Below, piece after piece: positions 27,995 to 38,045 of a stretch of 64,000 nt of DNA. This DNA is from Blastococcus aurantiacus (lineage in GTDB: Bacteria > Actinomycetota > Actinomycetes > Mycobacteriales > Geodermatophilaceae). The stretch is taken from assembly GCF_900102425.1 (NCBI RefSeq), contig NZ_FNBT01000008.1, forward strand, positions 183,685 to 247,684, read 5' to 3'. Each line of letters starts with the position of its first letter. Within the stretch, counting starts at the first letter, position 1. Below the pieces are notes generated by a model, which saw nothing but the letters and a program-made list of their open reading frames with translations, had not been told where the DNA came from and made no database searches. The position numbers and the translations under genes are program-made.

Positions 27995-28809
27995 AGCGAC
28001 GCGTCCGCGAAGCCGTTGGCCGCCAGCCAGCCCTGCAGCCAGCGCATCATGTCGGTCCACGCGCCGGTGAGCAGCAGCAGCCCCACGAGCACGAGCACGG
28101 CGCCACCGAAGCGGGTCACCGCCTGAGCGTGCACCCGCAGGAAGGTCGTGGCGCCGACGGCCCAGCGGGCGCCCAGCGCGACCAGGACGAACGGCACGCC
28201 CAGCCCCAGGCAGTAGGCCAGCCCGAGCAGGGCTCCGCGCCCGGCGGTCGCCTCGGCGAAGGCCAGGTTCTGCACCGCGGCCAGCGTCGGGCCGAGGCAC
28301 GGGGTCCAGCCCAGCCCGAACACGACGCCCAGCAGCGGGGCGCCGGCCAGCCCGAGGGTGGGGCGCACGCTGAGCCGCTTGGTGCGCTGGAGCAGCGGCA
28401 GCCAGCCGAGGAAGCCGAGGCCGACCAGCACGGTGACCCCGCCCATCACCTGGGTGATCTCCTCGTTGTGCACGAGGAGCAGCCGGCCCAGCCCGCCGAA
28501 GGCGGTGGAGATGGCGACGAAGACGGCGGTGAAGCCGAGCACGAAGAGCGAGGCGCCGAGGACCATGCGCCCGCGGGGCGCGCGCTCGTCGGCGCGCACC
28601 GCCGTCGCCGTCCCGCCGCCCGCGGGCACCGGCGCGGGCTCGGCGGTCCGGGTACCGGAGCCGACGAGGCCGGTGACGTAGGAGAGGTAGCCGGGCACCA
28701 GCGGCAGCACGCAGGGCGAGGCGAAGCTGATCAGCCCGACCAGAGCCGCGACCGCCGCGGCCACGAGCAGCGGGCCGTCGTTGACGAGATCGGCGAAGGT
28801 CTCCCCCAC
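27991..28809 (-). CDS. ccdA: Cytochrome c biogenesis thiol-disulfide transporter CcdA
   Basis: Six-helix membrane protein of 272 residues that moves reducing equivalents outward to ResA. The two redox cysteines are in FASPCVLPLVPGYLSYVTG (helix 1) and GLGWTPCLGPTLAAV (helix 4). A polar insert of ~30 residues lies after helix 1. GTG start one base after the resA stop; overlaps resB. Confidence 0.95.
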   Translation of the reverse strand: MGETFADLVNDGPLLVAAAVAALVGLISFASPCVLPLVPGYLSYVTGLVGSGTRTAEPAPVPAGGGTATAVRADERAPRGRMVLGASLFVLGFTAVFVAISTAFGGLGRLLLVHNEEITQVMGGVTVLVGLGFLGWLPLLQRTKRLSVRPTLGLAGAPLLGVVFGLGWTPCLGPTLAAVQNLAFAEATAGRGALLGLAYCLGLGVPFVLVALGARWAVGATTFLRVHAQAVTRFGGAVLVLVGLLLLTGAWTDMMRWLQGWLAANGFADASL

Positions 28810-28810
28810 G

Positions 28811-29386
28811 TCACTCCCCCTCGGCCGTCAGCATGCCCAGCACGTCGCGCAGGTCCTGCTCCTCCACGGCCCCGGTGTACACCGCAGCGACCCGGCTCTC
28901 GCGGTCCAGCACGATGGTGGAGGGGACGGCGCTGGCCGGGTAGTCGCGGAACGCCAGGGCCACCTCGCCGCGGGGGTCCGACAGCGACGGGAACTCGATG
29001 CCGAACCGCTCCTCGAAGGCGCGGGCGAGCTGCTCGGTGTCCTTGACGTTGATGCCGAGGAACTGGACGCCGTCGTCGCGGACGTCGGCGTAGACCTCCT
29101 GGAATTCCGGCGACTCGACGCGGCAGGGCCCGCACCAGGACCCCCAGAAGTTGACGACGGCGACGTCGCCGGCGAGGTCGGTGGAGCTGAAGGGCTCGCC
29201 GTCGAGCAGCGTGCCGCCGAACTCCGGCGCGGTGGCGCGGTCCTCCTCGGGGATGACCTCGCCCCTCGGCGTGCCCTGGACGAAACGGAACTCGCCGCCG
29301 TTGTTGACGGCGACGGCGTCGTCGCCGGTGCTGCAGCCGGTGAGCGCGAGCGCACCGGCGCAGAGGAGGAGCAGCAGCCGCTTCAT
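28811..29386 (-). CDS. resA: ResA/TlpA-type thiol-disulfide oxidoreductase lipoprotein
   Basis: 191 residues. A lipoprotein signal peptide ends in the lipobox LTGC (MKRLLLLLCAGALALTGC), followed by an AhpC/TSA-thioredoxin fold with the active site FWGSWCGPCRVE. It keeps the heme-site cysteines of apocytochrome c reduced, fed by CcdA. Start ATG 29386 overlaps the stop of the histidine phosphatase gene (ATGA). Confidence 0.94.
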   Translation of the reverse strand: MKRLLLLLCAGALALTGCSTGDDAVAVNNGGEFRFVQGTPRGEVIPEEDRATAPEFGGTLLDGEPFSSTDLAGDVAVVNFWGSWCGPCRVESPEFQEVYADVRDDGVQFLGINVKDTEQLARAFEERFGIEFPSLSDPRGEVALAFRDYPASAVPSTIVLDRESRVAAVYTGAVEEQDLRDVLGMLTAEGE

Positions 29387-30018
29387 GCGCCCGGCACCGC
29401 GTCCGACGGCGTCGCACCAGCGGGCTCGGCGTAGGTCACGCCGGCGAGCCGGTCGCCCTCGTAGGTCACCGAGGTGACGCTGGCCAGCGCGCACTCGCGG
29501 CGGCGGGGGTCGTGCAGGTAGCTGCGGCCCTGGAGGTGCAGCCGGACGGTCCAGATGGGCAGCTGGTGGCTGACCAGGACGGCCTCGTGCCCGCGGGCGG
29601 CGTCGCGCGCCGCCTCGACCGCGCCCAGCATGCGCGCGGCGATCTCGACGTAGGGCTCGCCCCACGAGGGCTGGAAGGGGTTGCGCAGCTTCCACCAGTT
29701 GCGCGGGGCGCGGAAGACACCGCCCGCCTCGCCGACCACCATGCCCTCGAAGGCGTTGCCCGCCTCGATCAGCCGGTCGTCGGTGCCGATCGGCAGGCCG
29801 GTCGCCTCGGCGAGGGGGCGGGCGGTCTGCTGCGCGCGTTCCAGCGGGCTGGAGACCAGGTGGGTGACGTCGTGCCCGGCGAACCACTCGGCGGCCGCCA
29901 GCGCCATCGCCTCACCGGTCGTGGACAGCCGGTAGCCCGGCAGCCGGCCGTACAGGACCTTCGCCGGGTTGTGCACCTCACCGTGCCGCAGCAGGTGGAC
30001 CGTCGTGCGCTCGCTCAC
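29383..30018 (-). CDS. Histidine phosphatase family protein
   Basis: Phosphoglycerate-mutase-like phosphatase of 211 residues. RHG motif: LLRHGEVHNP, with the catalytic His near residue 11; the second His is in VLVSHQLPIW. Located between hemL and resA in the heme/cytochrome array, as in other actinobacteria (Rv0525-type position); substrate unknown. GTG start 30018 follows the hemL stop by 37 bp. Confidence 0.9.
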   Translation of the reverse strand: MSERTTVHLLRHGEVHNPAKVLYGRLPGYRLSTTGEAMALAAAEWFAGHDVTHLVSSPLERAQQTARPLAEATGLPIGTDDRLIEAGNAFEGMVVGEAGGVFRAPRNWWKLRNPFQPSWGEPYVEIAARMLGAVEAARDAARGHEAVLVSHQLPIWTVRLHLQGRSYLHDPRRRECALASVTSVTYEGDRLAGVTYAEPAGATPSDAVPGA

Positions 30019-30055
30019 GCGCCCACCTCCGGGGCAATCATGGCCATCCTGGCCC

Positions 30056-31426
30056 TCACGTGGACCGCTCGCTCTCGACGGGCCCGGCCGCCGGGGCGCC
30101 GTCGGCCTGGGCCGCGGCGCGCGCCGCGGCGGGCAGCGCCTCGAGCACGCGGTCCAGCGCCTCGCCGGACAGCTGCGCGTTGACGAACCACGACTCGAAC
30201 GCCGAGGGCGGCAGGTAGACCCCGCGGGCGAGCATGGCGTGGAAGAAGGCGGTGTAGCGGAAGGCGTCCTGGGTGCGGGCGTCGTCGTAGTTCCGCACCT
30301 GGCGCTCGTCGGGCACGAAGAAGATCGAGAACATGTTGCCCGCCTGCTGCACGCGGTGCGGCACCCCGGCGGAGAACAGCGCGGCGCTGGCGGCCCCGCG
30401 CAGCACCGCGGCGACCTCGTCGCAGTGCGCGTAGACGTCCTCGGTGCAGTGCCGCAGCGTGGTGAGGCCCGCGGCGACCGCCACCGGGTTCCCCGAGAGC
30501 GTGCCCGCCTGGTAGACCGGCCCGACCGGGGCGAGGTGGTCCATCAGGTCGGCGCGGCCGCCGAACGCCGCAGCGGGGAGGCCACCGCCCATGACCTTGC
30601 CGAAGGTGAACAGGTCGGCGTCCACGGGGTCGAGGCCGTACCAGCCCGACCGGGACACCCGGAAGCCCGTCATGACCTCGTCGAGGACCAGCAGCGACCC
30701 GGCGGCCGCGGTGATCCGGCGCAGTGTGGCGTTGAAACCGGGCTCGGGCGGGATGACGCCCATGTTGCCCGCCGCGGCCTCGCTGATGACGCAGGCGATC
30801 TGCGGGCCGCGCTCGGCGAAGACCGCCTCGACGGCGGCGACGTCGTTGTAGGGCAGGACCACGGTGTCGGCGGCGGCACCGGTGGTGACCCCGGGGGTGT
30901 CGGGCAGCCCCAGGGTGGCGACGCCGGACCCGGCCGAGGCCAGCAGCGCGTCGACGTGACCGTGGTAGTTGCCGGCGAACTTCACGACCAGCGGGCGCCC
31001 GGTGACGCCACGGGCCAGCCGCACCGCCGAGAGCACCGCCTCGGTGCCGGAGTTGACCAGCCGGACCTTCTGCACCGGCGCGACCCGCTCGCGGATCTCC
31101 TCGGCCAGGTCCAGTTCGGCCTCGGTGGGCGCCCCGAAGGTCAGCCCGCGGCGCGCGGCCGCGGTGACCGCCTCGACGACGGCGGGGTGCGCGTGCCCGA
31201 GGATCAGCGGGCCCCACGAGCTCACCAGGTCCACGTAGCGCCGTCCGTCGGCATCGGTGATCCACGGGCCGGAGCCCTCGACCATGAACCGCGGGGTCCC
31301 CCCGACGGCCTGGAAGGCGCGCACCGGGCTGTTCACCCCGCCGGGGGTGACGCCGCGGCCACGGGCGAAGAGCTCCGCGGAGACGGGCGCCTCGTAGGGG
31401 AAGGGCGAGCTGTCCGGCGAGGTCAC
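30056..31426 (-). CDS. hemL: Glutamate-1-semialdehyde 2,1-aminomutase
   Basis: PLP enzyme of 456 residues making 5-aminolevulinate from the HemA product. Seen: [17 protein letters not shown] at the N terminus, the PLP-contact region [13 protein letters not shown] and the Schiff-base Lys in [20 protein letters not shown] 31426 overlaps the upstream stop (GTGA). All heme genes from glutamyl-tRNA to uroporphyrinogen III except hemE are in this array. Confidence 0.96.
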   Translation of the reverse strand: MTSPDSSPFPYEAPVSAELFARGRGVTPGGVNSPVRAFQAVGGTPRFMVEGSGPWITDADGRRYVDLVSSWGPLILGHAHPAVVEAVTAAARRGLTFGAPTEAELDLAEEIRERVAPVQKVRLVNSGTEAVLSAVRLARGVTGRPLVVKFAGNYHGHVDALLASAGSGVATLGLPDTPGVTTGAAADTVVLPYNDVAAVEAVFAERGPQIACVISEAAAGNMGVIPPEPGFNATLRRITAAAGSLLVLDEVMTGFRVSRSGWYGLDPVDADLFTFGKVMGGGLPAAAFGGRADLMDHLAPVGPVYQAGTLSGNPVAVAAGLTTLRHCTEDVYAHCDEVAAVLRGAASAALFSAGVPHRVQQAGNMFSIFFVPDERQVRNYDDARTQDAFRYTAFFHAMLARGVYLPPSAFESWFVNAQLSGEALDRVLEALPAAARAAAQADGAPAAGPVESERST

Positions 31427-31905
31427 GACCCCAGTGTCCCTTCTCTTCCTGGGCGCCCGTCGGAGGCGTCGGACACAGCGGCGAGCAGGGCCGCGCGCAG
31501 CGCGACGGGGTCGCGGGTGGGCACCAGCACGGTGTGCCCGTCGGTCAGCCGGAGCGGCAGCCCGCTGCGCCCGGGCGGCAGGTCCCATCCCCCGCCGAGC
31601 ACCGGCGCCCCGGCGTCCACCCCGCCCTCGACGGTTGCCAGGTGCGCTGCGTCGACGTCGGCCAGCCGGATGACCTCCATGCCGACGACCAGCCCGTCGG
31701 AGCTCACCCGCACCGTCCAGATCCGCTGCGCCGACAGGCAGCCGATCCACGTCGCGCCGAGGACGGCGATGACGGCCACCGCCCACAGCCACAGCGGGAC
31801 GTCCGGGCCCGGCAGCGCCAGGTCCAGGACGAGGAAGAGCCCGAGGGCACCGGCGACGATCCAGACCGGTCGCCAGGAACCCCCGGGCTCGACGTACGGA
31901 GTCAT
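31423..31905 (-). CDS. Two-helix membrane protein, DUF3093-like
   Basis: 160 residues. Two hydrophobic helices near the N terminus ([37 protein letters not shown]), then a beta-rich soluble part ending in [21 protein letters not shown]. The tail resembles DUF3093 or PH-like membrane proteins, but the match is from memory and weak. Wedged between hemB and hemL with a 1-bp gap and a 4-bp overlap, so it belongs to the operon. Function unknown. Confidence 0.72.
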   Translation of the reverse strand: MTPYVEPGGSWRPVWIVAGALGLFLVLDLALPGPDVPLWLWAVAVIAVLGATWIGCLSAQRIWTVRVSSDGLVVGMEVIRLADVDAAHLATVEGGVDAGAPVLGGGWDLPPGRSGLPLRLTDGHTVLVPTRDPVALRAALLAAVSDASDGRPGREGTLGS

Positions 31906-31906
31906 C

Positions 31907-32905
31907 TCAGCCGCGGGCGAGCCAGCGCGCGGCCTCGACCGCCCAGTAGGTGAGCACCTGCCCGGCACCCGCGCGGCGGATGGCGACGAGCGTCTCCAGG
32001 ATCGCCCGCTCGCGGTCGACCCAGCCGTTGGCGGCGGCGGCCTCGACCATCGCGTACTCGCCGCTGACCTGGTACGCGCTCACCGGCACCTGCACCGCGT
32101 CGGCGACCCGGCGCACGATGTCCAGGTAGGGCAGCGCGGGCTTCACCATGACGGCGTCGGCGCCCTCGGCGAGGTCCTGCGCCACCTCGCGCAGCGCCTC
32201 GTCGGCGTTCGGCGGGTCCATCTGGTAGGTCGAGCGGTCGCCGAACTGCGGCGCACCCTCGGCCGCCTCGCGGAACGGGCCGTAGAAGCCCGAGGCGTAC
32301 TTGGCCGCGTAGGCCAGGATCGGGACCTCGGTGAAGGCGGCGCTGTCCAGCCCGGCGCGGATGGCCGCGACCTGCCCGTCCATCATCCCGCTGGGGGCCA
32401 CCAGGTGGGCGCCGGCCTGGGCCTGGGCGATGGCCACCGCCGCGTACCGGTCCAGCGTCGGGTCGTTGTCCACGACGCCCGCCGGGGTGACCACGCCGCA
32501 GTGCCCGTGGTCGGTGTACTCGCACAGGCAGAGGTCGGCCATGAGCACGAGCTCGTCGCCCAGGTCGGCGCGCAGCTGCTGCAGGGCCACGTTGACGATG
32601 CCGTCGGCGGCGTCGGCCTGGGAGCCCACGGCGTCCTTCTCGGCGGGGATGCCGAAGAGCATCAGCCCACCGATGCCGGCCTCGGCCGCCTCGTGCGCGG
32701 CCTTGCGCAGCGAGTCCAGCGAGTGCTGGACGACGCCGGGCATGGAGCCGATCGGCACCGGCTCGGCGATGTCCTGCTTCACGAAGACCGGCAGCACCAG
32801 GTCGGCGGGGGCCACCCGTGTCTGCGCGGTCAGCCGCCGCAGCGCGGGCGTCGACCGGAGCCGGCGCCCGCGCGCGAAGCCGGGGTTCGCGCTGCCCGTG
32901 GTCAC
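31907..32905 (-). CDS. hemB: Delta-aminolevulinic acid dehydratase (porphobilinogen synthase)
   Basis: 332 residues. The two active-site lysines are in AYAAKYASGFYGPFREA and MVKPALPYLD. The metal site reads MADLCLCEYTDHGHCGV, a cysteine-rich form that suggests a zinc enzyme. Condenses two 5-aminolevulinate molecules. GTG 32905 overlaps the hemD stop (GTGA). Confidence 0.96.
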   Translation of the reverse strand: MTTGSANPGFARGRRLRSTPALRRLTAQTRVAPADLVLPVFVKQDIAEPVPIGSMPGVVQHSLDSLRKAAHEAAEAGIGGLMLFGIPAEKDAVGSQADAADGIVNVALQQLRADLGDELVLMADLCLCEYTDHGHCGVVTPAGVVDNDPTLDRYAAVAIAQAQAGAHLVAPSGMMDGQVAAIRAGLDSAAFTEVPILAYAAKYASGFYGPFREAAEGAPQFGDRSTYQMDPPNADEALREVAQDLAEGADAVMVKPALPYLDIVRRVADAVQVPVSAYQVSGEYAMVEAAAANGWVDRERAILETLVAIRRAGAGQVLTYWAVEAARWLARG

Positions 32906-34446
32906 TTGCCCTCGCCGTCCTCCGACTCGCGCAGCGACAGGGCGTACTCGGCCAGGGCGTCGACCAGCGGGGCGACGGCGGCCGTCTCGGGCTGCACGTC
33001 GACGCGCAGGCCGAACTCCTGCGCGCTGGCGGCCGTGGCGGGGCCGATCACGGCGACGACGGTCTTCGCGTGCGGCTTGCCGGCGATGCCGACGAGGTTG
33101 CGCACGGTGCTCGACGAGGTGAAGCAGACCGCGTCGAAGCCGCCGCCCTTGATCGCCTCGCGGACCGACGCGGCCGGCGGGGCGGCGCGCACGGTGCGGT
33201 AGGCGGTGACGTCGTCGACCTCCCAGCCGCGCTCGACGAGCCCCGCGGCGAGCACCTCGGTGGCGATGTCGGCGTGCGGGAGCAGCACGCGGTCGATCGG
33301 GTCGAGGACGTCGTCGTACTCGGGGAACTCGGCCAGCAGGCCCTGGCTGGACTGCTCGCCGACCGGGACCAGCTCGGGCACGATGCCGAACGCGCGCACG
33401 GCATCGGCGGTCTGCTCGCCGACGCAGCCGACCTTGACGCCGGCGAAGGCGCGGGCGTCCAGGCCCAGCTCGGCGAACTTCTCGCGCACGGCCTTCACCG
33501 CGTTCACCGAGGTGAAGACGATCCAACCGTAGCGGCCGGTGACCAGGCCCTTGACCGCGCGGTCCATCTGCGCGGGGCTGCGCGGCGGCTCGACGGCGAT
33601 CGTCGGCACCTCGACCGGGACGGCGCCGTAGGCGCGCAGCCGGTCGCTCATCTCGCCGGCCTGGTCCTTGGTGCGGGGCACCAGCACGCGCCAGCCGAAC
33701 AGCGGGCGGCTCTCCCACCACGACATCCGGGCGCGCTTGTCGACGGCCGCGCCGACGGTGACCACGACCGGCCCGGTCAGGGAGTCCAGGCCGGCCGCCT
33801 TCTCGGCGACCGCGGACAGCTTGGCGACGACGCTCTTCTGCGCCGTCGACGAGCCGCCGGTGGTGACGACGACCGGGGTGCTGCCCGACAGTCCGCCCTC
33901 GACCAGCCGGCCGGCGGCGTCCGGGAGCTCCTCGACCGTGGCCCGCAGCACCAGGGTGCCGCCGGTCGCGGCGGTGGCACCGGCCAGCGCGGCCAGGTCC
34001 ACCCCGCTCCGCAGGTCGGCGGTGAGCGCCGTGCTGCCCGGTGCGACGCCCGCGAAGGCGGGGACGGCGGTGGCCGGCGCGACACCGGGCACCACGTCGA
34101 AGCCGACGGAGGTCCGGCCGACGGCCAGCACCTCCTTGACGACGGCGTCGTCGGTGTAGGGATCGCCGGCGACCAGGCGCACGACCACCGCACCGCCCTT
34201 GGCCGCGGCGACGGCGCCCTTGGCGACCTCGGCCGGCTCGCCGGAGACGGGGACGAGCTCGACCGCGGGGTTGATCCCGCGGACGGCGTCCTGGACGGCG
34301 ACGGGCACGTCGACGTCGACGAGCACGTGGGCGGCCTCGGCGATCGCCGCCGTGGCGCGTGCGGTCAGCATGCCGGGGTCGCCCGGTCCTGCGCCGACGA
34401 AGACGACCCGGCCGGTGCTGCCGACGGTCTTGCGGAAGCGCGTCAT
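32902..34446 (-). CDS. hemD: Uroporphyrinogen-III synthase with diverged SUMT-like N-terminal domain
   Basis: 514 residues. The C-terminal half (from about GWRVLVPRTKDQAGEMSDRL to the end) is a HemD domain, with FTSVNAVKAVREKFAELG and VCFTSSSTVRNLV. The N-terminal half is tetrapyrrole-methylase-like (GRVVFVGAGPGDPGMLTARA, VVRLVAGDPYTDDAVVKEVL, VVPGVAPATAVPAFAGV), but the usual GGDPFVFGRG-type segment is changed. Its uroporphyrinogen methyltransferase activity is therefore doubtful; this is common in actinobacterial HemD fusions. It lies 88 bp downstream of hemC. Confidence 0.9.
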   Translation of the reverse strand: MTRFRKTVGSTGRVVFVGAGPGDPGMLTARATAAIAEAAHVLVDVDVPVAVQDAVRGINPAVELVPVSGEPAEVAKGAVAAAKGGAVVVRLVAGDPYTDDAVVKEVLAVGRTSVGFDVVPGVAPATAVPAFAGVAPGSTALTADLRSGVDLAALAGATAATGGTLVLRATVEELPDAAGRLVEGGLSGSTPVVVTTGGSSTAQKSVVAKLSAVAEKAAGLDSLTGPVVVTVGAAVDKRARMSWWESRPLFGWRVLVPRTKDQAGEMSDRLRAYGAVPVEVPTIAVEPPRSPAQMDRAVKGLVTGRYGWIVFTSVNAVKAVREKFAELGLDARAFAGVKVGCVGEQTADAVRAFGIVPELVPVGEQSSQGLLAEFPEYDDVLDPIDRVLLPHADIATEVLAAGLVERGWEVDDVTAYRTVRAAPPAASVREAIKGGGFDAVCFTSSSTVRNLVGIAGKPHAKTVVAVIGPATAASAQEFGLRVDVQPETAAVAPLVDALAEYALSLRESEDGEGK

Positions 34447-34534
34447 CGCGTGCTCCTGATCCTGGCCCGAAGGGCCCTTGTTGCTGGGTTCTGGGGGGCG
34501 CGGTATGCGCCCAGGGGGGACGTCGGGAGCTCGG

Positions 34535-35521
34535 TCACCGGCCGACCGCCATGAGCTCGGCCGCGCCGCGGTCGAGCAGCTCGGCCGCGAGCGTGCGGCC
34601 GAGCGACGCGGCGTCGTCCAGCGGGCCGCTCAGCGAGCCGCGGACGCCGTCGCTGCCGTCGATCGCCGTGACCGACGCGCGCAGGAACAGTTCGGGACCG
34701 TGCTCGCCCTCGGCCACTTCGGCGTAGGCGGCCACGGGGGCGCTGCAGCCGGCCTCGAGGGTGCCCAGCGTGGTCCGCTCGGCCAGGGCGCAGGCCCGGG
34801 TGCGGGAGTCCTCGAGGCGCCCGAGCAGCTCACGGGTGCGGGCGTCGCTGGTGCGGCACTCGACGGCCAGGGCGCCCTGCGCGGGTGCGGGCAGGACCTG
34901 GAGCGGGTCGAGGGTCTCGGTGATGACGGCGAGGCGCCCCAGCCGGGACAGCCCCGCGCGGGCGAGCACGACGGCGTCCAGATCACCAGCACCGCCGCCG
35001 GGTCCGCCAAGACCGGCGACGCGGCCCAGGCGGGTGTCGACGTTGCCCCGGATCGGCACGATCTCCAGACCGAGGCCCAGCGCGCGCAGCTGGGCGACGC
35101 GGCGGGGTGCGCCGGTGCCGATCCGCGAGCCGGCGGGCAGCTCGCCGAGGGTCAGCCCGTCGCGGGCGACCAGCGCGTCGCGCGGGTCCTCCCGCGGCGG
35201 CACCGCGGCGAGGATGAGACCGGGCGCGGCCGCGGTGGGCAGGTCCTTGTAGCTGTGCACGGCCAGGTCGATCTCACCGGCGAGCAGCGCGTCGCGCAGC
35301 GCGGTGACGAAGACGCCCGTGCCGCCCAGCTGCGCGATGGCGGCCTGCGACCGGTCGCCCTCGGTGGTGATGTGCACCAGCTCGACCGGGGTCCCGGTGG
35401 CGGCGGTGATCGCGTCGGCCACGGTCTGCGACTGGGTGCGGGCCAGCACGCTGGCGCGGGTGCCCAGCCGGAGCACGGCGGTGCCCGACGCCGTCTCGGC
35501 CGAGGTGCGCAGGGCGGTCAC
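34535..35521 (-). CDS. hemC: Hydroxymethylbilane synthase (porphobilinogen deaminase)
   Basis: 328 residues. Motifs: [29 protein letters not shown] (catalytic Asp region), [13 protein letters not shown] and the dipyrromethane-cofactor cysteine in [17 protein letters not shown] 35521 overlaps the hemA stop (GTGA). The long open frame upstream overlaps hemA and is not coding. Confidence 0.96.
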   Translation of the reverse strand: MTALRTSAETASGTAVLRLGTRASVLARTQSQTVADAITAATGTPVELVHITTEGDRSQAAIAQLGGTGVFVTALRDALLAGEIDLAVHSYKDLPTAAAPGLILAAVPPREDPRDALVARDGLTLGELPAGSRIGTGAPRRVAQLRALGLGLEIVPIRGNVDTRLGRVAGLGGPGGGAGDLDAVVLARAGLSRLGRLAVITETLDPLQVLPAPAQGALAVECRTSDARTRELLGRLEDSRTRACALAERTTLGTLEAGCSAPVAAYAEVAEGEHGPELFLRASVTAIDGSDGVRGSLSGPLDDAASLGRTLAAELLDRGAAELMAVGR

Positions 35522-36879
35522 GCGGCACCTCCGGCGCGCTCGGGGTCGGCGGTGACGGCGTCGGCCAGGCTGGCGGTCTCGGCGACCTCGGCGTCGATGC
35601 CCAGGCCGAACAGGGCGCGCAGGGCACCGGCGTAGTCGGTGCCGCCCGGCACGGCGGAGAGCTCCTTGACCCGGACGGTCGGCTCGTGCAGCAGCTTGTC
35701 CACGACCCGCCGGACGGTGCGGGCGATCTCGGCGCGCGAGCGCGGGTCGAGGTCGGGCAACCGGGTGGAGAGGCGGAGCAGCTCGGCGTCCACGACGTCG
35801 GCGGCCTGGCTGCGCAGCGCGGAGACGGTGGGCGCCACCGCCGCGGCCTGCTGCTCGGCGCGCAGCAGCGCGGCCTCGGCCTCGATCATGGCGTGCGCGG
35901 CGGCGATGTCGTCGGCGGCGACCGGCCCGGTGGCCGGTGCGCCGGCGTCGCGCGCGGCGACCCGCTCGCCCTGCAGCAGGGCGAGGTCGACGACGTGCAC
36001 GTCCGGCAGGCCCGCCACGCCGGGGTCGACGTCGCGGGGCAGCGCCAGGTCGACGACGGCCATGGGCCGGCCCGCCCGCTGCTCCATGGCGGTGGCGACG
36101 GTGTCGGTGCTCACGACGATGCCGGAGGCGCCGGTGCAGGAGACGAGGACGTCGGCGTCGACGAGCTCCGCGGGCGCGTCCGCCAGCTCGACGGCCCGCC
36201 CGCCCAGGGTGGTGGCCAGCCGCTGCGCCGAGGCGTGGGTGCGGCTGCCGATCACGACGTCGGCACCCCGGCGGGCCAGCGTGGTCGCGGCGAGGGCGCC
36301 CATGGAGCCCGCACCCACCACGAGCGCCCGGCGGCCGGCGAGGTCGCCGATCCGGGCCTCGGCGCGGTCGAGGGCCACGGAGACCAGGGAGGCCCCGGCC
36401 CGGTCGATGCCGGTCTCGGAGTGCACGCGCTTGCCCACCCGCAGGGCCCGCTGGGCGATCGGGTGCAGGGCGCGCCCGACGGTGCCCTCCTCGCGGGCCA
36501 GGGCGTAGGCGGCGCGCAGCTGCCCGAGCACCTGCGTCTCGCCGACCACCATCGAGTCCAGCCCGGCGGCGACGGTGAACAGGTGGGTGACGGCCTGGTC
36601 CTCGTAGTGGACGGTGACGTACGGGGAGAGCTCCTCGACCGTGGCGCCGGCCTGGCGGGCCAGCACCCGGCTGACGTCGGTGACGCCGCCGTGGAAGCGC
36701 TCGACCTCGGCGAAGACCTCGATCCGGTTGCAGGTCGCGAGGACCAGGGCCTCGGCGACGTGGTCGCCGCCGACCAGCTCGTGCAGGGCCTTGACCCGGT
36801 CGTCGTCGGTCATCGCGAACTGCTCGAGCAGCGCGACGGGGGCGGTGCGGTGGCTGATCCCCACGGCGAGGAGGCTCAT
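35518..36879 (-). CDS. hemA: Glutamyl-tRNA reductase
   Basis: First enzyme of C5-type heme synthesis, 453 residues. Seen: [14 protein letters not shown], the nucleophilic Cys in [25 protein letters not shown], the NADPH motif [13 protein letters not shown] and the C-terminal dimerisation region. ATG 36879 overlaps the rex stop (ATGA), so heme synthesis is translationally linked to rex. Confidence 0.97.
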   Translation of the reverse strand: MSLLAVGISHRTAPVALLEQFAMTDDDRVKALHELVGGDHVAEALVLATCNRIEVFAEVERFHGGVTDVSRVLARQAGATVEELSPYVTVHYEDQAVTHLFTVAAGLDSMVVGETQVLGQLRAAYALAREEGTVGRALHPIAQRALRVGKRVHSETGIDRAGASLVSVALDRAEARIGDLAGRRALVVGAGSMGALAATTLARRGADVVIGSRTHASAQRLATTLGGRAVELADAPAELVDADVLVSCTGASGIVVSTDTVATAMEQRAGRPMAVVDLALPRDVDPGVAGLPDVHVVDLALLQGERVAARDAGAPATGPVAADDIAAAHAMIEAEAALLRAEQQAAAVAPTVSALRSQAADVVDAELLRLSTRLPDLDPRSRAEIARTVRRVVDKLLHEPTVRVKELSAVPGGTDYAGALRALFGLGIDAEVAETASLADAVTADPERAGGAA

Positions 36880-37535
36880 GCGGACTCACCCACCTCGGCG
36901 GGCACCCGCTGCTGGCCGAGGAAGGCCAGCACCTGGAGCTCGACGGACAGGTCGACCTTGCGGACGTCGACCCCGGCAGGGGCCGCGAGGGTCACGGGCG
37001 CGAAGTTCAGGATGCTCCCCACCCCGGCCGCGGCCAGCCGGTCGCAGATGCCCTGCGCCACCTCGGCCGGCGTCGTGATGACCCCGATCGAGGCACCGGT
37101 CGCGGCGACGACGTCCTCCAGCTCGTCCAGCCCGCGGACCTGCAGGTTCCCGATCCGCTGGCCGATCCGGGCGGGCGAGGCGTCGAAGAGGCCCACGAAC
37201 TCGAAGCCGCGGGTGCCGAAGCCGGCGTAGTCGGCCAGCGCCGAGCCGAGGTTGCCGATGCCGACCAGGACGCAGGCCCGGGACCGCCCCACGCCCAGGA
37301 CGCGGGTGAGCCGGTCGCGCAGCAGGTCGACGTCGTAGCCCACGCCGCGCACGCCGCAGGGGCCCAGGTGCGAGAGGTCCTTGCGCAGTCCGGCCGGGTT
37401 CACGCCGGCGGCCGAGGCGAGCTCACCGGAGGAGACGGTGCTCCGGCCGCCGTCGGCGAGCGTGGCCAGCACCCGGAGGTACACGGCCAGGCGGGCGACG
37501 GTGGCCTCCGGGATGGTCCGGGGCCGCGGCTGCAT
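36876..37535 (-). CDS. rex: Redox-sensing transcriptional repressor Rex
   Basis: 219 residues. Winged helix ([19 protein letters not shown] ... [23 protein letters not shown]) followed by a Rossmann domain with [15 protein letters not shown], the NAD(H) loop. Rex binds operators when NADH/NAD+ is low and releases them when NADH rises. ATG 37535 is preceded by GGAG 9 nt upstream; a GTG five codons earlier is possible. It leads the hem operon as in Streptomyces and has a degenerate Rex site in its own promoter. Confidence 0.96.
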   Translation of the reverse strand: MQPRPRTIPEATVARLAVYLRVLATLADGGRSTVSSGELASAAGVNPAGLRKDLSHLGPCGVRGVGYDVDLLRDRLTRVLGVGRSRACVLVGIGNLGSALADYAGFGTRGFEFVGLFDASPARIGQRIGNLQVRGLDELEDVVAATGASIGVITTPAEVAQGICDRLAAAGVGSILNFAPVTLAAPAGVDVRKVDLSVELQVLAFLGQQRVPAEVGESA

Positions 37536-37655
37536 CAACGGGCTCTCCACAGCGGCCGCGCCCGAGGACCCGGCAGAAGCCGGGCGGTGCGACGACACGC
37601 AGAACGACGACGACAAGGTTCGGTGGTCACGGGCACCGGGGTGCTCGCGGAGGCC

Positions 37656-37684
37656 ACGGTAGCCGCTTGTGAACGCAGGAACAA
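37656..37684 (-). promoter_or_regulatory. rex promoter with embedded degenerate Rex operator
   Basis: Minus strand: -35 TTGTTC (37684-37679), exactly 17 bp, then -10 TACCGT (37661-37656). Overlapping it is TTGTTCC-tgcg-TTCACAA (37684-37667). The right arm is a perfect Rex half-site and the left arm matches at four of seven positions. The operator covers the -35 and spacer, a classical repressor position. Start of transcription is expected near 37649, about 114 nt before the rex ATG. Confidence 0.65.
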
Positions 37685-37784
37685 AGTCCGCGACGGGGCG
37701 ACACTGCGCTGACCGGCCCGAACGGGTGGCGCTGTGTCCGAGACCACGTCGGCGACGGTCGTGCACCGGCCGTTCACGCGTCGT

Positions 37785-38045
37785 TCAGGCGCCTCCGAGC
37801 CCGAGGTCACGGCGCAGCCGGGGCACGTCGACGGTGAAGTAGGAGTGCTCGCGCCCGTCGAGCAGGACGACCGGCACGCGGTCGCCGAACTCCGCCTGCA
37901 GCTCCGGGTCGGCGTCCACGTCCACCGCCTCCGGGCGCAGTCCGGCCTCGGCGGCGATCCGCTCGAGGGTCTCGGCGGCCACCTCGCACAGGTGGCAACC
38001 CGCCCGGGTCATCAGCCGCAGGCGGGGCGCCGGCTCACTCGCCAT
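37785..38045 (-). CDS. Glutaredoxin-family (DUF836-like) protein
   Basis: 86 residues. Thioredoxin-like fold with the redox motif CHLC (LMTRAGCHLCEVAAETLERI) and the cis-Pro strand VPVVLLDGREHSYFTVD. Likely a thiol-disulfide or mycoredoxin-like protein; the partner is unknown. The ATG overlaps the end of the ligase gene by 11 bp. Upstream of rex in the same direction, as in mycobacteria (Rv0508 position) and Streptomyces, though with ~250 bp between. Confidence 0.9.
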   Translation of the reverse strand: MASEPAPRLRLMTRAGCHLCEVAAETLERIAAEAGLRPEAVDVDADPELQAEFGDRVPVVLLDGREHSYFTVDVPRLRRDLGLGGA

